This document shows, piece by piece, positions 1-7,847 of a DNA stretch of 64,000 nt. Numbering within the stretch: position 1 is the stretch's first letter; every line of letters begins with the position of its first letter. The translations under genes and the position numbers were made by a program. Below the pieces are notes generated by a model. It was not told the origin of the DNA. It made no database searches and worked only from the letters and a program-made list of their open reading frames with translations. This DNA is from Nocardia inohanensis NBRC 100128 (lineage in GTDB: Bacteria; Actinomycetota; Actinomycetes; Mycobacteriales; Mycobacteriaceae): NCBI RefSeq assembly GCF_001612945.1, contig NZ_BDBK01000019.1, positions 124,001 to 188,000 on the forward strand, given 5' to 3'.

Positions 1-358
1 CCCGGGTGCACAGGAACGCGCCCTTGAGATGCACGCCCATCACGATGTCCCAGTCCTCGACCGACATCTTGAACAGCAGGTTGTCGCGCAGCACGCCGGC
101 ATTGTTGACCAGCACGTCGATCGAGCCGAACTCGGCGACCACGCCGTCGACGGCGGCATCGACCTGCGCCTCGTCGGTCACGTTGCAGGCCACCGCGACC
201 GCCTTGCCGCCGTCGGCCTTGATCTTCTCGACGGTCTCCTGACAGGCGGCCGGATCCAGATCGGCGATCACGACGGTGAACCCGTCGGCGGCCAGCCGGG
301 CGGCGGTGGCCGCACCGATCCCGCGCGCCGCACCGGTCACGAAGGCAACTTTCGACAT
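1..358 (-). CDS. SDR family oxidoreductase, FabG-like (3' part cut by window edge)
   Basis: NAD(P)-dependent short-chain dehydrogenase/reductase; only the first ~119 residues are present. The N-terminus carries the Rossmann dinucleotide motif TGAARGIG (residues ~8-15), a D-L-D near the end of beta-2 and the structural NNAG motif (~residue 85), typical of classical SDRs acting as 3-oxoacyl reductases or 3-hydroxyacyl-CoA dehydrogenases. The catalytic Tyr/Lys lie outside the window. The ATG at 358 is preceded by an AAGGAG ribosome site. It lies 26 bases behind the acyl-CoA dehydrogenase on the same strand, so the two are probably co-transcribed and act on the same acyl-CoA substrate; that link is inference. 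Confidence 0.9.
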   Translation of the reverse strand, partial: MSKVAFVTGAARGIGAATAARLAADGFTVVIADLDPAACQETVEKIKADGGKAVAVACNVTDEAQVDAAVDGVVAEFGSIDVLVNNAGVLRDNLLFKMSVEDWDIVMGVHLKGAFLCTR

Positions 359-384
359 TCGAATCTCCTTGTCCGAGAATGGTT

Positions 385-1536
385 TCAGAGGAAGGCGTTG
401 ATGCCGGTGAGGGCGCGCCCGATGAGCAGTTTCTGGATCTGGCTGGTGCCCTCGTAGAGGGTCAGGACGCGGGCGTCACGCAGGTACTTGGCGGCGGGGA
501 ACTCGTCGATGTAGCCGTAGCCGCCGAAGACCTGAATGGCATTGTTGGCGGCCTTGACCGCCGCTTCGCTCGCGAACAGCTTCGCCACCGAGGCTTCGGT
601 GCCGAACGGTTTGCCGCGCTCCACCAGGTCGGCCACCCGCCAGGTGAGCAGCCGCGCCGCCTCCACATCGACGGCGATATCGGCGAGCAGTTCCTGAACC
701 AGCTGGTAGGAGGCGATGGGTTTGCCGAACTGCTCGCGCTCCCGAGCGTATTTCACCGCGGCCTCCAGGCAACCGCGCGCGACGCCGACGCAGCCGGCGG
801 CGACACCCATGCGGCCCTTGTCCAGCGCGGCCATGGCGATCTTGAAGCCCTGACCTTCCGCGCCGAGCCGGGCGCTGTCGGGCACGCGGACCTGGTCGAG
901 CACCAGTTCGGCGGTGGCCTGGCCGCGCAGGCCGAGCTTGCCCTTGATCTCGGTGCGCGTGAAGCCGGGCGCGTCGGTGGGCACCAGGTAGGCGGTGACG
1001 CCCTTCGGTCCGGGACCGCCACTACGCGCGAAGACGATCGCGACATCGGCCCAGGTGCCATTGGTGATGAAGATCTTGGTGCCGGAGATCAGCCAATCAT
1101 CGCCGTCCCGAACGGCTTTGGCGGTCAGGTTGCCCGCATCGGACCCGGTGCCCGGTTCGGTCAGCGCGAAGCAGCCCAGCGCTTCACCGGCGCACAGCCG
1201 GGGCAGCCAGGCGCGCTTCTGCTCCTCGGTGCCGTAGGTCTTGATCGACTTGCCGACCAGGCCCAGCGATACCGACACGATGCCGCGGACCGAGGAATCC
1301 CCGCGCCCCAGCTCCTCGAGCAGTACGCAGTAGTCGGTCGCGGTGCCGCCCGAGCCGCCGTACTCCTCCGGGATCTCGATGCCCAGGAAACCCATCTCGC
1401 CGAGCTTGCCGACGATGGCGGTATCCACCGATTCGGCCCGGTCCCAGGCCGCGGCGAACGGGATGACCTCTTTGTCCACCCAGGCGCGCGCGAGATCGCG
1501 CAGTTCGCGCTGGGAGTCGCCGAGTTCGAAGTCCAT
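385..1536 (-). CDS. acyl-CoA dehydrogenase
   Basis: FAD-dependent acyl-CoA dehydrogenase, 383 aa, the usual family length; it introduces the alpha-beta double bond of an acyl-CoA. Visible family signatures: FALTEPGTGSDAGN (FAD/substrate contact, mid-protein) and near the C-terminus QVFGGYGY followed by TLYEGTSQIQ, whose Glu is the catalytic base in this family. I chose the ATG at 1536 rather than an upstream TTG at 1557 because a perfect AAGGAG sits 9 bases before it and would fall inside the longer reading. First gene of a two-gene unit with the SDR; its promoter region overlaps a palindrome shared with the divergent TetR gene. Confidence 0.95.
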   Translation of the reverse strand: MDFELGDSQRELRDLARAWVDKEVIPFAAAWDRAESVDTAIVGKLGEMGFLGIEIPEEYGGSGGTATDYCVLLEELGRGDSSVRGIVSVSLGLVGKSIKTYGTEEQKRAWLPRLCAGEALGCFALTEPGTGSDAGNLTAKAVRDGDDWLISGTKIFITNGTWADVAIVFARSGGPGPKGVTAYLVPTDAPGFTRTEIKGKLGLRGQATAELVLDQVRVPDSARLGAEGQGFKIAMAALDKGRMGVAAGCVGVARGCLEAAVKYAREREQFGKPIASYQLVQELLADIAVDVEAARLLTWRVADLVERGKPFGTEASVAKLFASEAAVKAANNAIQVFGGYGYIDEFPAAKYLRDARVLTLYEGTSQIQKLLIGRALTGINAFL

Positions 1537-1552
1537 GAGCGAATGCTCCTTA

Positions 1553-1603
1553 ACCAAACGTTGTTAGGTTTATGTGACCCACGCTATCCTAACGATGTTC
1601 GGT
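1553..1603. promoter_or_regulatory. paired palindromic operators for the divergent TetR regulator
   Basis: Two copies of the same dyad lie between the acyl-CoA dehydrogenase and the TetR gene: 1553-1569 (ACCAAACGTTGTTAGGT) and 1587-1603 (TCCTAACGATGTTCGGT), both fitting CCnAACnnnGTTnGG. Their centres are 34 bases apart. A shared palindrome between a TetR gene and a divergent target is the standard arrangement of autoregulation; that the neighbouring TetR binds here is inference. Confidence 0.75.
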
Positions 1604-1653
1604 TTATCAAGGGTGGGGTGATAACTTCAGCCGAGACAGGTGAGGGAGGTGTC

Positions 1654-2313
1654 ATGGCGCGGCCGAAAGTGCCACTGCTGAGCCGTGATCGCATTCGCGA
1701 CGCGGCCATCGACCTCATCGACCGGGACGGGCTGGCCGAGCTGTCCATGCGCAAACTCGCCACCGAACTGGGGGTCCAGGCGGCCTCGCTGTACGGCCAC
1801 TACCCCACCAAGGACGATCTGTACGACGAGATCGCGGGGTCCATCATGGCGGCGGTCGACACCTCCGGTTTCGACTCCGGCGATTGGCGGGCAGGACTCA
1901 TGTCCTGGGCCCGGTCCTACCGCGACGCGTTGGTCGCGCACCCGAATTTCGTGCCCTATCTGGCCGCCGGGCCCGGCAAGCGGGACGAGAACCTGCGGCA
2001 CGCCGATGCCGTGCACGGCGGATTGGTCGGCGCCGGCTGGCCGCCGCGCGAGGCGACCATGATCGGCGCGGCCACCCGGTACCTGGTCATGGGTGCGACC
2101 ATCGGATCGTTCTCGCGCGGCTTCGTGGACGACGTGCAGGTCTACCGCGACCGCTATCCGCATCTGGAGCAGGCGCACCTGCTGCGCGCCAAGGCCGACG
2201 AAATAGACTCGGAGAGTTTCGAACTCGCGCTCACCGCGTTCGTGGACGGCCTGTCGCTGCGCTTCGAACCGTTCTCGAAGAAGAGCCGCCGCAAAGCAGC
2301 ACCCGAAAACTGA
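1654..2313 (+). CDS. TetR/AcrR family transcriptional regulator
   Basis: 219 aa. The N-terminal helix-turn-helix spans about residues 10-55 (RDAAIDLIDRDGLAELSMRK, then ELGVQAASLYGHYPTKDDL), the classical TetR_N pattern; the rest is an all-helical ligand domain resembling TetR_C_1. The ATG at 1654 follows a GGGAGG ribosome site. It is divergent from the acyl-CoA dehydrogenase/SDR pair and separated from it by two identical dyads, so it probably represses that pair in response to an acyl-CoA or related ligand. The ligand cannot be read from sequence. Confidence 0.93.
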   Translation: MARPKVPLLSRDRIRDAAIDLIDRDGLAELSMRKLATELGVQAASLYGHYPTKDDLYDEIAGSIMAAVDTSGFDSGDWRAGLMSWARSYRDALVAHPNFVPYLAAGPGKRDENLRHADAVHGGLVGAGWPPREATMIGAATRYLVMGATIGSFSRGFVDDVQVYRDRYPHLEQAHLLRAKADEIDSESFELALTAFVDGLSLRFEPFSKKSRRKAAPEN

Positions 2314-2323
2314 GACCCACAAG

Positions 2324-2342
2324 TTAGGATAGGCTCACTTAC
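2324..2342. promoter_or_regulatory. IdeR/DtxR-type iron box before flavodoxin
   Basis: TTAGGATAGGCTCACTTAC matches the 19-base DtxR/IdeR consensus TTAGGTTAGGCTAACCTAA at 15 positions and ends 20 bases before the flavodoxin start. Iron-replete IdeR would block transcription and iron starvation would relieve it, which fits replacement of ferredoxin by flavodoxin. Binding is inferred from the match. Confidence 0.78.
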
Positions 2343-2362
2343 CTAACCGAAGGGAGCCGTGT

Positions 2363-2815
2363 GTGCGCGTCGTAATTCTGTTCGGAACCGAACTGGGCAC
2401 CGCCGAAGTCGTCGCCGACTGCATCGCCGACGAACTCTCCGGCTGCGATGTGTCGATCTACGACATGATGGACTTCGACCCCGCCGACCTGACCCCGGAA
2501 GAGTTCCTGATCGTCGTCTGCTCCACCTACGGCGACGGCGAATTGCCTACCGGCGCAGAGCCTTTCTTCAACACCCTCGACGCCACCCGGCCGGACCTGA
2601 CCGGCCTGCGCTTCGCGGTTTTCGGGCTGGGCGACAGCGTCTACGGCGACACCTTCAACCGCGGCGGCGAGATCGCCGCCGAGAAACTCATCGAACGCGG
2701 CGCGATCCAGGTCGGCGAGCACGCCCGGCACGACAACTCCACCGAGGTGAAGCCGCGCGATATGGCGCGCGAATGGGCTGCGGCCCTGCCGATCCCGGTG
2801 CCCCAGGCAGGCTGA
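2363..2815 (+). CDS. flavodoxin-domain protein
   Basis: 150-residue single-domain flavodoxin. The N-terminus VVILFGTELGTAE gives the FMN phosphate loop (T/S-x-T-G-T/N type; here GTELGTAE), CSTYGDGELP (~residues 54-63) is the 50s FMN loop, and FGLGDSVYGDTFNRGG (~90-105) is the third FMN-binding stretch. This looks like the MioC/sulfite-reductase flavodoxin subtype. Start is GTG at 2363, behind GAAGGGA. A one-electron carrier replacing iron-sulfur ferredoxin is the probable role, supported by the iron box directly upstream. A strong hairpin follows the stop. Partner reductase is not in the window. Confidence 0.88.
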   Translation: MRVVILFGTELGTAEVVADCIADELSGCDVSIYDMMDFDPADLTPEEFLIVVCSTYGDGELPTGAEPFFNTLDATRPDLTGLRFAVFGLGDSVYGDTFNRGGEIAAEKLIERGAIQVGEHARHDNSTEVKPRDMAREWAAALPIPVPQAG

Positions 2816-2828
2816 GCCCCGGCGCACC

Positions 2829-2855
2829 GGCCCGGCCGCCGTCACCGGCCGGGCC
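2829..2855. terminator. hairpin between convergent flavodoxin and hxlR genes
   Basis: Perfect 10-base arms GGCCCGGCCG (2829-2838) and its complement (2846-2855) around a 7-base loop, just after the flavodoxin stop and overlapping the 3' end of the convergent HxlR gene. No U-tract, so termination would be of the GC-rich actinobacterial kind. Confidence 0.6.
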
Positions 2856-3360
2856 CGCGCTCCTCGTTCCCGGCCAGCAGCCCCCCGATGAGCGCCGCGC
2901 CCGGTCCGCCGCGACCGCCCGGACCGGGCCGGTACTCCACCGCGTCCGCACTCAATCGCTCCCCACAGTGCGCGCAGGTGACCGCCGCCGAGGTGAGGTG
3001 ATCGCACTCGTGGTGCCGCACCAGCAGCGGCGGCCCGTCCGCACCCGATTCCCACCGATCCCCCCAGGCCATCAGCGCCAGCAGCGCGGGCACCAGATCC
3101 CGTCCCTTCTCGGTGAGCCGGTACTCGAACCGATCCGGCTGCCTCGCGTACCGATCCCGTTGCAGCACTTCGGCATCCACCAACCGCTGCAATCGATCAC
3201 TGAGGACGTTGGTCGCCACCCCCAGATCCCGCTGCAACTCGTCGAACCGATGCAACCCCACCGCCACATCCCGCACCACCAGCAGCGCCCACGGATCCCC
3301 CACGATGGCCGCCGACCGCGCGATCGAGCACGCGATCGCCCCGAAGTCCGTCCGAGCCAC
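2842..3360 (-). CDS. HxlR family transcriptional regulator
   Basis: 172 aa. The winged-helix domain occupies roughly residues 10-105: VGDPWALLVVRD, then HRFDELQRDLGVATNVLSDRL, diagnostic of HxlR regulators. The C-terminal third adds a Cys-rich stretch (C-x-H..., CAHC) that looks like a small zinc-binding or redox segment. I chose GTG at 3360, with GAAAGGGG upstream; a TTG at 3375 would add five residues. It is divergent from a SnoaL-like gene over a perfect inverted repeat, so it likely controls that gene and itself, as HxlR regulators often do with redox or aldehyde signals. Confidence 0.88.
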   Translation of the reverse strand: MARTDFGAIACSIARSAAIVGDPWALLVVRDVAVGLHRFDELQRDLGVATNVLSDRLQRLVDAEVLQRDRYARQPDRFEYRLTEKGRDLVPALLALMAWGDRWESGADGPPLLVRHHECDHLTSAAVTCAHCGERLSADAVEYRPGPGGRGGPGAALIGGLLAGNEERGPGR

Positions 3361-3381
3361 GGCCGCCCCTTTCAACAGTCC

Positions 3382-3396
3382 CTTGCTAAAAGCAAG
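3382..3396. promoter_or_regulatory. perfect inverted repeat between hxlR and the SnoaL-like gene
   Basis: CTTGCT-AAA-AGCAAG, six-base perfect arms with a 3-base centre, located 21 bases upstream of the hxlR start and 22 bases upstream of the divergent start. Position and symmetry suit a homodimeric winged-helix regulator. Confidence 0.6.
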
Positions 3397-3418
3397 TCAG
3401 CAGCTTAACGTGCATTAT

Positions 3419-3871
3419 ATGTACCACGCTATCGTGCGATACCTGGTCCGTAGAACCTGGCGCCGAGCAGGCGCCGGCGATTTCGACGCCGCCGTGGCCA
3501 TGGCCGCCCCCGACGTCCACTTCCGCTTCCTCGGCGACACCGCCCTCGGCGCCGACGTCCACGGCCGCGAAGCCTTCCGCGCCTGGTTCGACACCTTCGA
3601 ACGCCACCTCCCCGGCCTCCGCCTCGAACTGGAAGACGTAGTAGCAAACGGCTGGCCCTGGAACACCACCGTCGCCGCCCGCCTCCGCGTCACCGGCACC
3701 CTCGCCGACGGAACCCCCTACCGCAACACCGCGATCCAATGGCTCACCCTTCGCTGGGGCAAACTCACCGACGACCTCGTCCTCGAAGACACCCTCACCC
3801 TCTCCACCGCCCTGGCCCGCCAGGCATCCGCGCGTGTCGACTCGGATGTCACCCCCAAAACAACTGCGTAG
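3419..3871 (+). CDS. SnoaL-like / NTF2-fold protein
   Basis: 150 aa. The sequence has the cone-shaped NTF2-like pattern: an N-terminal helical part (VRYLVRRTWRRAGAGDFDAA), then APDVHFRFLGD, HGREAFRAWFDTFERHLPGL and strands VAARLRVTGT and YRNTAIQWLTLRWGKLTDDLVLEDT. Proteins of this fold are small enzymes (isomerases, hydrolases) or binding proteins; no catalytic assignment is possible from this sequence. The ATG at 3419 was chosen; an in-frame GTG at 3410 is an alternative and neither has a clear ribosome site. It faces the HxlR gene, which probably regulates it. Confidence 0.75.
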   Translation: MYHAIVRYLVRRTWRRAGAGDFDAAVAMAAPDVHFRFLGDTALGADVHGREAFRAWFDTFERHLPGLRLELEDVVANGWPWNTTVAARLRVTGTLADGTPYRNTAIQWLTLRWGKLTDDLVLEDTLTLSTALARQASARVDSDVTPKTTA

Positions 3872-3899
3872 CCACAGAAATCGACTACGTTGCGCAACC

Positions 3900-4626
3900 A
3901 TGGCCGAGGAGCCGAACAACCCACACGACGCCTGCGGCTGCTGGAGTACATCATCGGCATCTGGAACCACTATCTGAATCAGCACCCGAAAGCTGAGCGA
4001 TTACCAGCCGTAATTCCCTTGGTCGTCCACGCGAGCCCGACAGGTCGCCACTGGAACACCCCACGAACCTGTCCGAACTCATCGACATAGACCCCACCAC
4101 CAGCACCGCACTCGACAGCTATCTTCCCCGATTCCAGTTCCTGCTCGACGATCTCACCACCGTCGACCTGCCCGCCCTGCGTGCTCGCGATCTCACACCC
4201 GCGACCCGATTGATGCTGATCGCGCTGAAAGTCGCTCCCGGTAGTCAGCACCTGGGCCAACACCTACTGGCTGTGCTCGAAGATCTTCACGCGATGACGA
4301 CCAACGGCCAGCTCGAGCCGCTGGTGACGTACATTCTTACTGTCGGGAAAACCAGTGTGGCCGACCTGGGACCGGTCATCGACCGGCTCGGTCCTCGAGC
4401 CAAGGAGGTCATCATGACGACTGCGGAACAGCTCCGCGCCGAAGGCGAAGCTCTAGGTGAGGCCAAGGGACGGGCCGAGACTTTGATCGAGCTGCTGTCG
4501 TTGAAGTTCGGGCCGCTGACCGACGCGACTTCCGCCGCCATTCGCACCGCGGATTCCGCGCAATTACGGGCCTGGACCGCTCGCGTATTGACGGCCGGCA
4601 GCGTCGAAGAGGTCTTCGAAGCGTAG
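3900..4626 (+). pseudogene. decayed Rpn-family (recombination-promoting nuclease/putative transposase) gene
   Basis: Pieces of one Rpn-type protein are spread over three frames. The start MAEEPNNPHDA (from ATG 3900) matches the family N-terminus, then the frame changes at about 3935 into RLRLLEYIIGIWNHYLNQH and AERLPAVIPLVVHASPTGR, which normally lies a hundred or so residues further on, implying an internal deletion. A second break lies in a short C run near 4060, where one missing C shifts the reading into NLSELIDIDP and on to the end. The last part (4210-4626) stays open for 138 codons and has a helical C-terminal tail. Family assignment is from the retained motifs; a short functional remnant cannot be excluded. 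Confidence 0.75.
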
Positions 4627-4646
4627 CGGCCGATTTCGGGCTGGGG

Positions 4647-5174
4647 TCAGCTCCAGCGGGCGAGGGTGGTCTTGCGGTCGACGATGTACTCGATTTTGGT
4701 GGGGCGGGCGGTGCCGGGGTCGGCGAGGAAGATCATGCAGGTTTCGATGCGCTGGCCGACCGTGACCTCGTTCAGGAAGGCGTCGGAGTTGCATTTGTCG
4801 AAGACCTGGCGCTTCACGTTGCCCCGGTCGGAGAGGTCCAGGCGGGACTGGACGCTGAGGCGGGTGAGCTGGCTGTCGCCGGCGTAGGCGGCGAAGTCAC
4901 CTTTGGCGTGTTTGTCGCCGACCCGCTTCACCACCACGTAGTGCACGTAGTACGGGGTCTTGCCGGTGTATTTGGCGGCGTTCTCGAGGGTGGAAAGGTC
5001 TGCGTTGGAGCCGGTTTCGATGCTGGTGATGCCGATGCCGACCTTGCCGTTGTCGTAGGCGTCCACGTCGATGGTCTCGCCGAACTTCAGGTCCTTGGCG
5101 TCGTCCTTGGCGGAGCAGCCGGCGAGGGCGATGAGGACGGCGGCGATGGCCACGCCGAACTTGGTGCGCTTCAT
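4647..5174 (-). CDS. putative lipoprotein of unknown function
   Basis: 175 aa. Signal peptide with basic n-region (MKRTK), hydrophobic core and lipobox LAGC (Cys at residue 19), so probably exported and lipid-anchored. The mature part is mostly beta and contains two Cys (in KCNSD and ETCMIF) that could pair; this resembles the Ig-like DUF4352 style of extracytoplasmic lipoproteins, but I cannot assign a family firmly. The ATG is preceded by GGGGGA. No gene on the same strand overlaps; it stands 100 bases downstream of the TIGR03118-type gene with a hairpin between. Confidence 0.8.
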   Translation of the reverse strand: MKRTKFGVAIAAVLIALAGCSAKDDAKDLKFGETIDVDAYDNGKVGIGITSIETGSNADLSTLENAAKYTGKTPYYVHYVVVKRVGDKHAKGDFAAYAGDSQLTRLSVQSRLDLSDRGNVKRQVFDKCNSDAFLNEVTVGQRIETCMIFLADPGTARPTKIEYIVDRKTTLARWS

Positions 5175-5230
5175 GTGAATTCCCCCGGCTGCTCCGAAAC
5201 TTCGGGGGTCACACTAACTCACGAAACGCG

Positions 5231-5262
5231 AGCGCCCCGAGCCGGAAACGGCTCGGGGCGCT
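5231..5262. terminator. intrinsic-type hairpin after the TIGR03118-like gene
   Basis: Perfect 14-base arms AGCGCCCCGAGCCG (5231-5244) and complement (5249-5262) with a GAAA tetraloop, 15 bases beyond the stop of the gene ending at 5278 on the minus strand. Confidence 0.8.
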
Positions 5263-5277
5263 GGAATGTGGGCGGGA

Positions 5278-6624
5278 TTACTTCAGGCGGAGGCTGCCGA
5301 AGAGGCCGTCTTTCTCGTCTTCGGGGCCGGCGGTGAAGTAGAGGGCGTTGGCGTCGCCGAGGCTTTCACCGTTACCGAAGAGCAGGCCCCACAGGCCCGC
5401 GATCTCGACCGGCTGGTTGACGGTGTTGCGGAGGTAGTCGACGAATTCGCCGGTCTTGTCGTCGAGGACGACGATGCGGCCGGAGCCGCCGAAGTTGCCG
5501 ACCAGGAGCTTGCCCGACAGCGGACCGAAGTTGTCGGGGGCGATGGCGACACCCCAGGGGGCGTTGAAGCGGTCGGCGCCGTCGAGGGTGCGGACCAGTT
5601 TGCCGGTGGCGTCGAATTCGGCGATCTTGCCCTTGGCGGGCTTGAACTTGGCTTCCTTCTCGGCGGCGGCGTCGAGGGAATCCTCTTCGCCGGCATCGAT
5701 CTTCGACGGATCCTCTTCGCCGGGCTTGCTGGTGGCGTAGGAGATGAAGACGCGCTGGCCGAGGGTGGTCACGTTCCAGGGGGCGGGATCGCCGGGCTTG
5801 ACCTTCTTGCCCTTCGCGGCGTCGGCGGCGTCGATCGCGTCACCGGTGGCGAAGGGGTTGGCGAAACCGGTGGTGGGGACCAGTTTCCAGTTCTTGTCGA
5901 AGGTGCGGATCTGAGAGTTCTCGCCGAAATCGGCGGCCAGCAGCTTGTCGCCCGACGGGGCCAGGGCGATGCCGAAGAACTGCATCTTCTGGTCCGAGCC
6001 GTCGAACATCAGCGGCGCGGGGCCGTCGTGGCGGACGATCGCGCCGCCCGCGCCCTGCTCGGTCCAGGCGGAGATCTTGCCGGAATCGGTGGCGAAGATG
6101 AAACGCGCGGAGCCGGTGAGCTTTTCGTTCTTGCCGTCGTAGCTGACCGGCTGATCCTTCACCACGAACAGGTCCGAGGTGATGGGCGCGCCGTTGAAGA
6201 CGACGCCGGTGGTCTTGCCGACGCTCTTGTCCGAGGTGTCGGAGTCCGCGCCCGGGACGGTGACCAGCTTCAGCGGATCTTGGAACAGGGTCTGCAACTT
6301 GGGATCCGGCGAGGCGGTGACATCGCCGACGAATTGGAAGGAGAACCCGCCGCCGCCGACCCAGAAGTGGCCGCCCGCGCCCTTGGGCCGATCCGCGATG
6401 CCCCAGGCGTTCACCATGTCGGGGAAGGTGAACTGGGCCTTGTACTTGTCGGCATTGGCCGCCAGATTGGTCTGCGCGTAATGATTGCCGTCGATGGCCT
6501 TGACGTCGTCGGTGTCCGACGAGGTACTGCTGCACGCAGCGGCGACCATCAGCGCCGCGCCGAGTGCCGTCGCGCGCAGAGCGTTCTTGCGCAGCGACGG
6601 CATCCCGTTCCAGCGTCCGTTCAT
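5278..6624 (-). CDS. TIGR03118-like secreted beta-propeller lipoprotein
   Basis: 448 aa. N-terminal signal with a twin-residue basic region, hydrophobic stretch and Cys in VAAACSS (~residue 31), fitting a lipobox. The mature protein follows the TIGR03118 pattern: NLAAN... then MVNAWGIADRP near the start, TGVVFNG, FIFATDSGKISAWTEQ, LLAADFGENSQIRTFD, FNAPWGVAIAPDNFG, LLVGNFGGSGRIVVLD and a final GLWGLLFGNG-YFTAGP, the recurring blades of a six-bladed propeller. Activity unknown in the family. ATG at 6624 has GGAAGGA 8 bases upstream; ATG 6603 is an alternative. Confidence 0.82.
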   Translation of the reverse strand: MNGRWNGMPSLRKNALRATALGAALMVAAACSSTSSDTDDVKAIDGNHYAQTNLAANADKYKAQFTFPDMVNAWGIADRPKGAGGHFWVGGGGFSFQFVGDVTASPDPKLQTLFQDPLKLVTVPGADSDTSDKSVGKTTGVVFNGAPITSDLFVVKDQPVSYDGKNEKLTGSARFIFATDSGKISAWTEQGAGGAIVRHDGPAPLMFDGSDQKMQFFGIALAPSGDKLLAADFGENSQIRTFDKNWKLVPTTGFANPFATGDAIDAADAAKGKKVKPGDPAPWNVTTLGQRVFISYATSKPGEEDPSKIDAGEEDSLDAAAEKEAKFKPAKGKIAEFDATGKLVRTLDGADRFNAPWGVAIAPDNFGPLSGKLLVGNFGGSGRIVVLDDKTGEFVDYLRNTVNQPVEIAGLWGLLFGNGESLGDANALYFTAGPEDEKDGLFGSLRLK

Positions 6625-6701
6625 TGCCTTGGTCCTTCCAACTCAACACCCGCGATGGCGTTAGGTGACGCTAACCATAGCTGGAAGGTTTTCCGGGCGC
6701 G

Positions 6702-7838
6702 TCAGGAGATCTGGAATTCCGCTCTGACCTGGTCTTCGGTCAGCCCGTAATCGGCCAGAGAATACTTGTGGGTCGGTTTGCGATCACCGGATTTGCTCTC
6801 CTCGTCCAGGGCCGTCATCGCGTTCCTGGCGGGCTCGTCGAACGACAATCCGAAAGCAGAGTAGATGCGCTCCACGGTGCCCAGCGGATCCGCCCGCAAC
6901 TCCTCGAACTGGATATCGAGGAACTGGTCCGGGTTGTACTTGGCTCGCGCGTTATGGAACTCGCGCAGACCTCGCGACCACAGTTCCAGCTGGGTCTCAC
7001 CGATCCGCTCCCGGGTGAAGGCCGTCGACCAGCCGCGCGCCGCGTGCTCGGACAGGCTGCACGAGGATCCGACGATGGTCACCGGATCGCGATGCGTCTG
7101 GATGATCAGCGCATCCGGGTACACCTCCATGAGCGCGTCGAGCGCGAACAGATGGCTCGGGTTCTTCAGCACCCAGCGCCGCTGATCGCCCAGCCCGATG
7201 AGTTGCAGGTTCTTCTTGTGCCGCTCATAGGCATTCGTCCAGTCCTGCTTGCGCAGCCACTGCGAGTACGTCGGCAGATAGGCGAGGGACTCGTAGGAGA
7301 TGGACTTGGCCGTCTGCCGCAGCAGCTGCCAGCACTCCTCCACATCGGCGGCGCTCATGTAGTGCACGCCCATGAAGTCCGGGTTCTCCACCCGATGCTG
7401 CGCGAACCCGGCATCGATCCCCTGATACACCGGATTGCTCGCCCAGCTCTCGCGCGGCGGCCGCGGCTGCGGGAACTCCGCCAGCCACATCTCCAGGGCC
7501 TGATGCTGCGGATCGGCGGCCAGCAGCCGATGCAGCGCGGTGGTCCCGGTGCGCGGCAGCCCGGTCACGAAAATCGGCCGGCTGACCGAGGTTTCGGCAT
7601 ATCCCGGATTCGCTTTCCAGGACGCCTCGCTCAAGGCGCGCGCGACCAGCGCCCCGCGCAGGAAGTACCGGCTCATCTTCGACCCGAGTTCGGTGAGCCC
7701 CGCATCGCGCTGGTAGGACTCGAGCAGCACGCTCAAACCCTCGAGGTGATCATCGGACCCGAAATCGTCGAGCCCGGTGAGCTTGGTGGCCGAGGCGTGC
7801 AGATCCTCGACGGTGCCGACGTTGGTACGCCCGCTCAT
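6702..7838 (-). CDS. sulfotransferase family protein (PAPS-dependent)
   Basis: 378 aa. The 5'-phosphosulfate loop is visible as GLPRTGTTALHRLL (~residues 92-105) and the 3'-phosphate region as HRDPVTIVGSSCSLS (~250), both diagnostic of PAPS sulfotransferases of the Sulfotransfer_3 type; the length fits the mycobacterial Rv3529c-like proteins. It would transfer sulfate from PAPS to a hydroxyl or amino acceptor, here unknown. Last gene of the cysD-cysNC-DUF1214-SDR operon: its AAGGAG ribosome site overlaps the TAA stop of the SDR gene, 9 bases away, so translation is probably coupled. Substrate cannot be read from sequence. Confidence 0.9.
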   Translation of the reverse strand: MSGRTNVGTVEDLHASATKLTGLDDFGSDDHLEGLSVLLESYQRDAGLTELGSKMSRYFLRGALVARALSEASWKANPGYAETSVSRPIFVTGLPRTGTTALHRLLAADPQHQALEMWLAEFPQPRPPRESWASNPVYQGIDAGFAQHRVENPDFMGVHYMSAADVEECWQLLRQTAKSISYESLAYLPTYSQWLRKQDWTNAYERHKKNLQLIGLGDQRRWVLKNPSHLFALDALMEVYPDALIIQTHRDPVTIVGSSCSLSEHAARGWSTAFTRERIGETQLELWSRGLREFHNARAKYNPDQFLDIQFEELRADPLGTVERIYSAFGLSFDEPARNAMTALDEESKSGDRKPTHKYSLADYGLTEDQVRAEFQIS

Positions 7839-7847
7839 TCGTGCTCC

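Noticed and set aside
379..1653. A long plus-strand reading frame joined to the TetR gene
   Set aside because: It runs antisense through the acyl-CoA dehydrogenase; only the part from 1654 with its own ribosome site is TetR-like. GC-rich antisense frames are common.
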